From Nodosilinea sp. P-1105 (GTDB taxonomy: Bacteria; Cyanobacteriota; Cyanobacteriia; Phormidesmidales; Phormidesmidaceae), in NCBI RefSeq assembly GCF_012911975.1, contig NZ_SMDQ01000056.1, positions 1 to 39,150 of the forward strand: a DNA stretch of 39,150 nucleotides. Direction: 5' to 3'. Shown piece by piece: positions 24,637-32,026 of the stretch. Position 1 is the first letter of the stretch. Each line of letters starts with the position of its first letter. The notes below the pieces were generated by a model. It did not search any database. It saw nothing but the letters and a program-made list of their open reading frames with translations, and had not been told where the DNA came from. A program made the position numbers and the translations under genes.

Positions 24637-25021
24637 AGCGTTTGCGGGTACCTGTGCTCAAAAAGACTGTTCAAATCCTATCGGATTCGCTTCCCCTGTA
24701 GCGATAGATTGGTTCACAGCCTATGGATAGAGTCATAGCCAGGGCGGGGCAGACGGCTGATGAACGGGTGATCCCAGCTTGGCTACCCCTGACAACTGCC
24801 CACTTTCCCCAGGAAAATGTGAACTAATTTAACTAACCCTTAAGCTTAGTGTCAGATCACCAGGGGTTCAAATTTTCGCCAAAGTCAAAGTGATAGCGTG
24901 AGGTCTGTAGGCAACGCTACCGCTAAAGAATAAAGGGGTCTGGTTCTGCGATCGCCCTAGGATGCCTTGGCTTTAGCCACAGCTAGCTTCTATATCAGCT
25001 GTCTTTTAGTCCCTGAAATCC
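24637..25021. other. Region between ilvD and the small membrane protein gene
   Basis: This 385-bp stretch holds the ilvD upstream region (minus strand) and the upstream region of the small gene at 25022. I see no gene. One HIP1-like CTGCGATCGCC is at 24947-24957. Confidence 0.4.
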
Positions 25022-25186
25022 ATGCATAACGTACAAAAAGACTGGGTTAGCGCCATTGGTATCGCCGCATTGGGCGCTGGGGTAATCACCTCCTTCGCCG
25101 TTGCCCAGGGACAAAACCCCCTTGTTGCCCTGGCGATCACCGCCTTCGCCGCCGTTTCAGCGGTGACCATTGACCATTTCCTGTAA
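25022..25186 (+). CDS. Small membrane protein, 54 residues
   Basis: The protein MHNVQKDWVSAIGIAALGAG then VITSFAVAQGQNPLVALAIT then AFAAVSAVTIDHFL has two hydrophobic segments (about 9-27 and 33-50). This length and shape is found among poorly described cyanobacterial small membrane proteins. No known family is recognised. It has its own upstream region and no near neighbour in the same direction. The start is the only ATG. Confidence 0.6.
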   Translation: MHNVQKDWVSAIGIAALGAGVITSFAVAQGQNPLVALAITAFAAVSAVTIDHFL

Positions 25187-25597
25187 GGCGTCCTTTTTCG
25201 TAAGGTGGGCTCTGCCCACCCTGTCAGGGTGGTGGTACTTTTCCCGAAAACCCCTGGAACTAAGAGACTTCGGCCACAACCACCAGGGAGTGAACTCCCT
25301 GGCTCACCGCAGAAGTCTGCTAAAGCAGACTGGAGAACGCCGCTCCCAATCCTCTTCAGAGGATTTCTGCTTTGAGCCTTGGACTTCTAGTCCTTGGCTC
25401 AGCGGCCAATCCGAGGGATCGACCCCTAAATCTGCCTCACCTTGACAGGGCTGGGTGGGCTCTGCCCACCCCTCGGATAGAAAGTTTTCCAGAAGTCACC
25501 TTGGGATTGACCGACCACTCCTGCGGCGTCAAAGCGTTATCAGCCCTGAGTTGCTACCCTAGGGGTAACGTGTTCGCCAAGGTTTGACGCGATCGCC
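25187..25597. repeat. Cluster of short palindromes
   Basis: There are two copies of GGTGGGCTCTGCCCACC (about 25204-25220 and 25453-25469). Three serial perfect hairpins with 8-bp stems lie between them: CCAGGGAG/CTCCCTGG (25283-25302), AGTCTGCT/AGCAGACT (25314-25331) and AATCCTCT/AGAGGATT (25348-25365). Frames across it do not look coding. It may be a relic of an insertion sequence end or a structured dispersed element. Confidence 0.6.
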
Positions 25598-26317
25598 ATG
25601 ACCCAGAGCCTCAGCCCTAGTCCCCAATCGCCCACAGACCTACGGCCAGATGTGACCCATCTGGTGATTGAGGATGAGACGCCAGTGGATAACTTTTTGT
25701 CGGCCAAGTTGCAACGCTTGCTGGTAGAAATTCTCTATAGCTCCTGGGCTAGCCTGGGCCTGACCCGCCCCTTTGTGGCCGATGCAGATATCGGTATTTT
25801 TGCCTCAGTGAACCAGCCGCCCATCGTGCCGGATGTGTTTGTCGCCCTGGATGTAGAAGCGCCCCAAGATTTTCGCCAGAAGCGGAACCGCACCTATCTG
25901 GTGTGGGAGTTTGGCAAGTCGCCAGATGTCGTCCTGGAGATTGTCTCGAACCGGGAAGGGAACGAATTGGGTCGCAAGCTGGGCGACTATGAACGGCTGG
26001 GGGTGAGCTATTACCTGGTGTTTGACCCACTGCAACAACTGGGGGAGGAGCTGTTGCGGGTGTTTGGACTGCATGAAGGGCACTATGTGCCCCTGGCCGA
26101 ACCCTGGCTAGAGCAGGTGGGGCTAGGGCTAACCCTGTGGGAAGGGGAGTTTGAAGGGGTAACGACAACCTGGCTGCGCTGGTGCGATCGCGACGGTAAT
26201 CTGCTGCCCACCGGAGCAGAGCGGGCCGAGCAAGAGCGCCTGCGGGCCGAACAGGCAGAGGCCAAGGCCGCGAGGCTGGCAGCTCGGCTGCAGGAGTTAG
26301 GGATTGAGCCGGATTAA
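25598..26317 (+). CDS. Uma2-family (DUF820) nuclease-like protein
   Basis: This 239-residue protein belongs to the Uma2 restriction-endonuclease-like fold found in many copies in cyanobacteria. Signatures are PDVFVALDVEAPQDFRQKRN, YLVWEFGKSPDVVLEIVSNR (PD...E-x-V pattern) and LGDYERLGVSYYLVFDPLQQ. The PD-(D/E)xK-like core is PD at 88, and VLEIVS at 121. The C-terminus is a coiled coil rich in ERAEQERLRAEQAEAKAARL. The biological role of Uma2 proteins is unclear. The start lies after HIP1-like GCGATCGCC, and a remnant gene follows. Confidence 0.85.
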   Translation: MTQSLSPSPQSPTDLRPDVTHLVIEDETPVDNFLSAKLQRLLVEILYSSWASLGLTRPFVADADIGIFASVNQPPIVPDVFVALDVEAPQDFRQKRNRTYLVWEFGKSPDVVLEIVSNREGNELGRKLGDYERLGVSYYLVFDPLQQLGEELLRVFGLHEGHYVPLAEPWLEQVGLGLTLWEGEFEGVTTTWLRWCDRDGNLLPTGAERAEQERLRAEQAEAKAARLAARLQELGIEPD

Positions 26318-26445
26318 TGCTCGCCAGGGCCTGTTTGTGCTGGCCCAGTCGGGGGAAGATGTGGTGATTTTGAACGATGCCCAGTTTGAACCACAAGGGT
26401 GGTAAGGCATAGACTACGACCCTACCCGTCGCAGTCCATGGTTTC

Positions 26446-26679
26446 CGGTGGGGTTAGTGCAAGATCTAGAAGCCTTGCTAGAGCATAAGGTAGACGTGGC
26501 TACTCCAGCGATGCTCAAAGCGCGTATTCGCGATGGTCAGAGACCGGCCCAAAGGGCCATCGCATTATGCAGGAGGCTATCCCCCTTTGAGGCGTGACGC
26601 CTGGGATATTGCTAATAACGACCTGCAACCGCTCAAGGCCAGCATCCAAGCCATACGACAAGACTTGGATGCTCCATAG
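26446..26679 (+). pseudogene. Nucleotidyltransferase (MNT/MntA-like) and HepT-like remnants
   Basis: The frame VGLVQDLEALLEHKVDVATP then AMLKARIRD fits the C-terminal part of a minimal nucleotidyltransferase antitoxin (D-L-E-x-L-L-x-x-K-V-D-V-x-T). A 26-bp segment (26535-26560, with GGCCC/GGGCC inverted arms) follows GAT, and after its removal the frame would end IMQEAIPL-stop, as in MntA proteins. The downstream frame DAWDIANNDLQPLKASIQAI resembles the end of a HepT-type toxin. Upstream sequence 26318-26445 is also fragmentary, with a stop at 26402. So this looks like a decayed HepT/MntA-type pair. Confidence 0.5.
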
Positions 26680-27605
26680 CCCCCCAGCCGTGGGTTACGG
26701 TGGCTCTTAGGTGGTCAGCGATCGCCCCATCCCCGATCGCGTAGGCACCCTACGGCTTCAATCCCCTTCGGGAAAGGCAAAACCCTACAAAAATTCCTCC
26801 ACCTTACCCATCCCTCACCCGTGGGTTACGGCGGGGCTCAAGTGACCAGGCGATCGCCCCATCCCCAATCGCCTAACCCACGCTACGAATCCAAAATCCA
26901 AAATTCTCGCAAACCCACCCCTGCCTACTTCGGCAAGTTGCCCCTCCGGGGCCGCTACGCGCTAGCGAAGCCATGCCACAGGCTATACAGCACAGGCCTC
27001 CCAAGAGGGGAACCGGACACCCCTACCCCATCCAATTCCCCTTCAATCCAAAATCCAAAATCCAAAACTCCCCGCTTCCCATTACCTCCCCAGGGCGGAC
27101 ACACAGGTCCGCCCCTACACACCCATCCACCCTACGGCTTCAATCCAAAATCCAAAATTCTCGCAAACCCACCCCTGCCTACTTCGGCAAGTTGCCCCTC
27201 CGGGGCCGCTACGCGAACAGCACAGGCCTCCCAAGAGGGGAACCGGACACCCCTCCTTCCCCATCCACCCCCAGGGCGGACACCCAGGTCCGCCCCTACG
27301 CCACCTTCCCCACCCCATCCAATTCCCCTTCAATCCAAAATTCAAAATTCAAAACTCCCCGTCTTCCCATTCCCTCGCCAGGGCGGACACACAGGTCCAC
27401 CCCTACACACCCATCCACCCTGCCCTGCGGGAAGCCGCTCCACGTCTACCACCCATCCACCCATCCACCCTACGGCTTCAATCCAAAATCCAAAATCCAA
27501 AAACACCCCATCTCCCCATCTCCCCACCTCCCCATCTCCCCACCTCCCCATCCACCCATCCACCCATCCACCCATCCACCTCCCCATCTCCCCTGAAGGT
27601 CATCT
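26680..27605. repeat. Large repeat region upstream of pilA
   Basis: Three related blocks are present. Each contains CAATCCAAAATCC heptad repeats and a GGGCGGAC/GTCCGCCC hairpin (27093-27115, 27273-27296 and a mutated copy at 27379-27402). Two copies share TCTCGCAAACCCACCCCTGC, then CTACTTCGGCAAGTTGCCCC and CTCCGGGGCCGCTACGCG (26907-26962 and 27159-27215). Copy one has an extra 26-bp CTAGCGAAGCCATGCC-type insert (26961-26986). Long proline-rich frames across it on the + strand are translations of repeats, not genes. The end (27500-27595) is nearly G-free on the + strand. Confidence 0.75.
27506..27593 (-). repeat. G-tract array able to form a G-quadruplex
   Basis: On the + strand, CCCC tracts repeat every 8 bp six times (27506-27549, separated by ATCT or ACCT), then CCCATCCA units, then two more CCCC tracts. 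The minus strand therefore reads GGGG-N4-GGGG-N4-GGGG-N4-GGGG, which satisfies the canonical four-tract G-quadruplex pattern several times over. It lies about 160 bp before the pilA start and on the strand opposite to pilA. Confidence 0.8.
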
Positions 27606-27661
27606 CAAAAAAAAATAGAAGCCCGTGATATGAAACCTGAAAGTCGTGGGTAGTCTAATCA

Positions 27662-27698
27662 AAGAAGCGCATCGAACACTACCTCGCTTCTTAAGGAG
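27662..27698 (+). promoter_or_regulatory. Leader hairpin next to the pilA Shine-Dalgarno
   Basis: AAGAAGCG (27662-27669) pairs with CGCTTCTT (27685-27692) across a 15-nt loop. The AAGGAG ribosome site (27693-27698) follows directly, 12 nt before the ATG. Stacking of the stem on the site could tune pilin translation. This is inferred from the sequence only. Confidence 0.5.
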
Positions 27699-27709
27699 AC
27701 ACCTAGATC

Positions 27710-28279
27710 ATGAAAACTTCTCTCAAAGCAAAGCTACTACAACACCTGATCGCCAAGAAAGAAGACGGCGGCTTCACCCTGATTGAACTGCTGGTTGTTA
27801 TCATCATCATCGGTATTCTGGCTGCGATCGCTCTGCCCGCATTCTTGAACCAAGCCAACCGCGCCCGCCAGTCTGAAGCCACCACCTACGTTGGGTCTGT
27901 CAACCGTGCTCAACAAGCTTATCGTTTGGAAAATAGGACTTTCTCAGATGAGTTGGTGAATCTCAGCTTAGGGATTCAAGATCAGACAGAATTCTATATC
28001 TATGGTGATGATGACGGTAATGCTGGTGATTTAGAGGCAATTGATGGTGGGCAGCTTAGCAACTCTGTATATGTGTCTGCGACTCCCCGAGATGAAGCTC
28101 TTTTGGGATATACAGGGGCGACTTATACTCTTCAAGATAGTGCTGGTAATTCGACTACCACAGCTATTCTATGTGTAAGCTCTACTCCAGATAACGTTCC
28201 TAACGTTTCGTTAGATGGTGAAGCTGGAGTCGATCCAGTGGTTAGTGCTGGTGATGGTGAATGCCCAGATAATGACTAA
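27710..28279 (+). CDS. pilA: Type IV pilin, major-pilin (PilA) type
   Basis: This 189-residue prepilin has a basic leader ending KKEDGG and the class III cleavage and methylation site GFTLIELLVVIIIIGILAAI (F at +1, E at +5). The mature helix continues ALPAFLNQANRARQSEA. The C-terminal half carries CVSSTPDN and GECPDND, whose two cysteines could form the pilin D-loop. The first 200 bp are GC-rich as in the core genes and the rest is AT-rich, suggesting a mosaic. RBS AAGGAG lies at 27693. It is followed by a terminator (28317-28355), so it is probably expressed alone. Confidence 0.92.
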   Translation: MKTSLKAKLLQHLIAKKEDGGFTLIELLVVIIIIGILAAIALPAFLNQANRARQSEATTYVGSVNRAQQAYRLENRTFSDELVNLSLGIQDQTEFYIYGDDDGNAGDLEAIDGGQLSNSVYVSATPRDEALLGYTGATYTLQDSAGNSTTTAILCVSSTPDNVPNVSLDGEAGVDPVVSAGDGECPDND

Positions 28280-28316
28280 GCTAAGATTAAGACTTAGTTG
28301 GGGCTGCTAATACTAG

Positions 28317-28355
28317 GAGGCAATTCTTTTATCTAGAGTTGCCTCTTGCTTTTTT
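28317..28355 (+). terminator. Rho-independent terminator after pilA
   Basis: GAGGCAA (28317-28323) pairs with TTGCCTC (28339-28345), and TTGCTTTTTT follows. This fits an intrinsic terminator 37 bp after the pilA stop. The rest of the gap to 28497 is AT-rich with no gene. Confidence 0.75.
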
Positions 28356-28496
28356 CAAATCTGAGTATGTGGCAGTTTATGATCCAACGAAATTTGTCAA
28401 AAATTTTGTCAGTCAAGCGCTACTGGTACTGCCCAATTTTTCACACCAACAAGAACTATCATATATTTTTCACGAAGTCTGCATTCATCGAATAAA

Positions 28497-29303
28497 ATGA
28501 ATTATCGAGATCAGAGAAAGAGTTGGCTTAATCTTTTTTTATCCTTAGCTATTGTGCCTACTCTGTTTTTAGTTGTTGCTGGATTGCAGTGGTCTCGACT
28601 CAATTCTCTAAATTCAGGCACTGAAACTCAGAAAGATCTTTCCGGCCTTCAGATACAAGAGAAAAAAGATATTACCAGTCTTGAACTGCTTAGACTAACT
28701 CCTGATTTTGGATATAGGAATCTAATTGCAAACTGGTCTTTTCTAAATTTTCTTCAATATTTTGGCAATGCTGACGTTCGAAACAAGATAGGCTATCGGG
28801 CTAGTCCAGAGTTCTTTGAGGTCATTATTAAGAACGACCCATACTTTATTCTTTCCTATCTTTATCTTTCTACCAGCACCTCTCTCTTCGCCGGTGACCC
28901 CGATCGCGCCGTAGACCTGATGACTCAGGGTATATCAACTATGACCCCTGAAACTCCAGAGAGGGGCTATTTGGTGTGGCGCTACATGGGCATCGATCAA
29001 CTGTTGTTCTTGGGCGATGGCGAAGCTGCACGAGAGTCGTTTGCAACCGCGGCTGACTGGGCCGACCAATCAACGCTTCCCGAAGCCGAGTCAGTCGCCC
29101 AAGCTTCGCGCCAGACCGCTCATTTTCTAGAACAAAACCCCACCAGCAAGGCCGCACAAATTAGTGCCTGGGTACAAATTGCCAGCTTTGCGGTAGACAA
29201 TGAAACTCGCCGTCAAGCGGTTGAGCGGATTGAATCCTTAGGGGGTGAGGTTCTCGCCGATGAACGGGGCCGAATTACGGTCCGCTACCGCACTGACGAG
29301 TAA
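28497..29303 (+). CDS. Membrane-anchored TPR-like protein next to pilA
   Basis: This 268-residue protein has an N-terminal membrane segment (residues about 10-30, NLFLSLAIVPTLFLVVAGLQ) and helical repeats after it (DPYFILSYLYLSTSTSLFAG, DPDRAVDLMTQGISTM, VWRYMGIDQLLFLGDGEAAR, DWADQSTLPEAESVAQASRQ). The helices resemble TPR-like packing. No enzymatic motif is seen. The 5' two-fifths is AT-rich and the rest GC-rich, as if the AT-rich block beginning in pilA ends inside it. It starts about 140 bp after the pilA terminator. Possibly a pilus-associated or surface-assembly protein; this is a guess. Confidence 0.7.
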   Translation: MNYRDQRKSWLNLFLSLAIVPTLFLVVAGLQWSRLNSLNSGTETQKDLSGLQIQEKKDITSLELLRLTPDFGYRNLIANWSFLNFLQYFGNADVRNKIGYRASPEFFEVIIKNDPYFILSYLYLSTSTSLFAGDPDRAVDLMTQGISTMTPETPERGYLVWRYMGIDQLLFLGDGEAARESFATAADWADQSTLPEAESVAQASRQTAHFLEQNPTSKAAQISAWVQIASFAVDNETRRQAVERIESLGGEVLADERGRITVRYRTDE

Positions 29304-29320
29304 TCCTAAAGCATCAATCC

Positions 29321-29388
29321 AGATCCCAGGGTTCTGCCCTAGGATGCTCCGAAATTCTAAGCCCATGAGCCCAAGAACCCTGGGATCT
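29321..29388. repeat. 68-bp terminal-inverted-repeat element, copy 1
   Basis: Perfect ends AGATCCCAGGGTTCT and AGAACCCTGGGATCT surround a 38-bp interior. Two more copies lie at 38205-38272 and 38764-38830. It sits between two convergent genes and could also act as a terminator hairpin. Confidence 0.8.
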
Positions 29389-29429
29389 TGGCATACTGTA
29401 CTGGCGTTCCAGTTCTCAGTTTGAGTCCC

Positions 29430-32024
29430 CTATTCCGCCAAAACCTGGTTCCGTAGTTGATCGCGATGGGGTTGCAACGCCTGATCTAAGGCGGGTAAGT
29501 AAGCAGGGGACACAAACACTGTGGTCAAAAACTGAACCACGGGAATATTTTCGACCCTGGGGTAAAAGTCAGACGGTAATGGACCATCAATCTGGCGGCT
29601 GAGCACCCCAAAGCCCAGGCGGTTACTGCGCGGTTCCCAGCTGGGGGCGGTGCGTTTCAACCAATCGTCAAAGCTTTCGGCATTGTTTTGGCTCACCACC
29701 AAATCCTGGATTGTATCGGCGGGGGGCAACGCTTCACTGAGCTGGGGTAAGTCTTCTTGCCGGGTAACCCAGGCGGTTTCTAGAAGAGACTGGCGTTGGT
29801 CAGGGGTTTGCCAGGCGGCGATCGCATATTTGGCTGGGGTTTCTGGCAGGCTATCGATGGTCACCACCTGCCCTCGGGCCAGGGCCAGCAAGGCCAAATG
29901 AACCTCGGTACCGTGAGCTTGCCAGTCTTGGGCTGCACCATCCAGGTCATCAATCCACCACCGCAGCGTACCCCGGGCCTGATGTAAAAAGGGGGTTAGG
30001 CTAGGGTGGTCGGGGTAGGCGGCCAGGAGCTCGCTGTAGTGCTGCTCTAGTCGTTCCGTTACAGCTGGGTACAGATCTGCCAGGGAGCCTCCCCGCCAAA
30101 TGGGGCTGGTCAGCAGGGCTGGATGACGGATGATTTCCAGGGCCATGGCGTCTACAGCGCAGTCAGTATTCCCCGCTTGCCAGCAGCTAAACCCCAGGCC
30201 AAAAAATACCCCAGGCTTAGCAGGTACCAGGGCCGTGGAGCGGGCAAAAGATTCTTGGGCCAGGTCCGGCTGCTGATTTTCTAGCTGTAGCCAGCCCAGG
30301 TTAGAGTGGCCAAATTCTTGATAGGGCACAATTTGATTCCCTACCTCGAACCAGTCAATGGCATCGGTAAGCAAAGTTTGACGCAGGGGTGGATTATCCG
30401 TAATCCGATAGCTCAAATTACCCAGGTTGTAGCCCAACTGATAAGGGTAGTAGGGTTGCCACGGGGCTAACCTGTGGGCTTCTTCCACGTCGGCGACAAA
30501 CGCATTCAGATCGGGCTCGCGGGCCGTCAGGGCCGAGAAGCCAGCACTGGATATGGCCCAGGCTCGGTGAATCGGGATCACCCAAATCGACATGGCCAAG
30601 GTCAGCCCCAGCCCCACCAGCGCTAGAGCCCGGTTGGCCCGAGGGAACTCGGCCATTGGCCCAGCGGCAGCAGGCCCAGTCTGAGGGCTAAGCGTCTGGG
30701 AAATGACGGCCAGATAGACGCAGAGCACGCCGGCAATGCCGATAATATCCAGCTGATAGTCAGTCAGGGCCATCAGCCCAAAGGCCAGGAGCCCAGCCAA
30801 CAAACTCCACACCAAAATGGGGGATAAGCCAGAGGGCGTTTGGTCCGGCTCCTGACGCACCCAGCGGATCACCATAATCCCCAGCAAGACAATCAGGGCC
30901 AGAGGTAAAAGCACTCCCCAAACCCCCAGTTCTCCCCACAGTTGGGCGGGAGTACTGTGCAGTTGAAATTGCAACTCAGCCTCTCGGCCAGCCCAAGCCG
31001 GGCGATACTGCTGATACACCAGCGGCACACTGCCAGGGCCAACCCCAGCCAGGGGATGCTGGCGGCCCATCTGCCAGCCAACTGTATTGGTAATCAACCG
31101 ATAGGCCAATTCGCTACTGGCAACATTGCCCTGGGCAATATTCCCCAAAAACATGCGCAGGCGGTTATTGCTGATGATCGCCACCCCAATCAGCGCCAGG
31201 GTGCCTGCGCCCATAGCCATCACTAATCGCCGGGATACATGACTGTAGAGCAAGGCAATGAGTAAGGCCACGCTGCTGGTCATGACTAAAGCGATCCAAC
31301 CGCCACGAGAACTGGTGGTATACAACGTGCCTAAGCCCAGGGCTACGCCTGCGGCCCAAAGCCAGCGTTGCCAACCACGATCGTTTATCGTTAGCCCCAC
31401 GCACAGGGGAATCACCAGGGCAAGATAGCCAGCCACATAGTTTTGGTGGCCAATCGGTTGCCAATTACGCAAACTGGTAAGGCGAAAGCTGAAGGTGACG
31501 TCAGCCCCATACTGCTGCAAGGTTTGCAGCCGTTGTAGTTCTGGCCAGTAGATTTGAGTTATCCATAATCCCAGGCTGAGAATCATGAAGGCGATGGCTA
31601 CATAGCCCTGAAACCTGAGCAACGTTTGGCTGCGATTCGCTGATGTTAGCCACCCCCGCAGGGCATAAAGAGCGGCGAGCCCTGCCAAAGCAGCCCAGGT
31701 ATGCCACCGTGCCTGAACCGGAAATTCTGCTGAAAGGGAGGATATGCCCAGGCCAACCACAGTTAATAGGGCGACCCAGTCTAGGCCATGGCCGAGGGCA
31801 AACGCACTCAAAGGTTTGTGCCACAGTTGCCATAACAGCCACAGCACCGGCAGCGTTAGGGTCACTTGCCACAGAAAAACCCAGGGCCACATCAACATTA
31901 GGGTGCTGCTGCCAGGCAATAGGGTAAATAAGACATAAAACGCTGCCACCAGGAGAGCCAGCAGCGTACCATCGGCGGTTTTGGCAGATATTTTGTCAGG
32001 GGTAGGGGCAATCGGTTTATCCAT
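29430..32024 (-). CDS. Wzy/O-antigen-ligase family membrane protein with long C-terminal region
   Basis: This 864-residue protein has about twelve hydrophobic helices in its first 450 residues. It carries the Wzy_C-type signature IGHQNYVAGYLALVIPL and GVGPGSVPLVYQQYRPAWAG near the large periplasmic loop. The C-terminal 400 residues contain TPR-like repeats (FEVGNQIVPYQEFGHSNLGW, LQLENQQPDLAQESFARSTA, FFGLGFSCWQAGNTDCAVDA). Such proteins either polymerise or ligate glycans; a PglL/PilO-like pilin O-glycosylation role is possible given the pilin neighbour, but not shown. The gene begins 2 bp after the upstream glycosylphosphotransferase stop, so they share one transcript. Confidence 0.82.
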   Translation of the reverse strand: MDKPIAPTPDKISAKTADGTLLALLVAAFYVLFTLLPGSSTLMLMWPWVFLWQVTLTLPVLWLLWQLWHKPLSAFALGHGLDWVALLTVVGLGISSLSAEFPVQARWHTWAALAGLAALYALRGWLTSANRSQTLLRFQGYVAIAFMILSLGLWITQIYWPELQRLQTLQQYGADVTFSFRLTSLRNWQPIGHQNYVAGYLALVIPLCVGLTINDRGWQRWLWAAGVALGLGTLYTTSSRGGWIALVMTSSVALLIALLYSHVSRRLVMAMGAGTLALIGVAIISNNRLRMFLGNIAQGNVASSELAYRLITNTVGWQMGRQHPLAGVGPGSVPLVYQQYRPAWAGREAELQFQLHSTPAQLWGELGVWGVLLPLALIVLLGIMVIRWVRQEPDQTPSGLSPILVWSLLAGLLAFGLMALTDYQLDIIGIAGVLCVYLAVISQTLSPQTGPAAAGPMAEFPRANRALALVGLGLTLAMSIWVIPIHRAWAISSAGFSALTAREPDLNAFVADVEEAHRLAPWQPYYPYQLGYNLGNLSYRITDNPPLRQTLLTDAIDWFEVGNQIVPYQEFGHSNLGWLQLENQQPDLAQESFARSTALVPAKPGVFFGLGFSCWQAGNTDCAVDAMALEIIRHPALLTSPIWRGGSLADLYPAVTERLEQHYSELLAAYPDHPSLTPFLHQARGTLRWWIDDLDGAAQDWQAHGTEVHLALLALARGQVVTIDSLPETPAKYAIAAWQTPDQRQSLLETAWVTRQEDLPQLSEALPPADTIQDLVVSQNNAESFDDWLKRTAPSWEPRSNRLGFGVLSRQIDGPLPSDFYPRVENIPVVQFLTTVFVSPAYLPALDQALQPHRDQLRNQVLAE

Positions 32025-32026
32025 TG

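Noticed and set aside
26821..27618. Long proline-rich frames on the + strand and glycine/tryptophan-rich frames on the minus strand
   Set aside because: They run through tandem and block repeats and have low-complexity translations such as PSIQNPKSK and DGWMGRWGDG, with no start signals.
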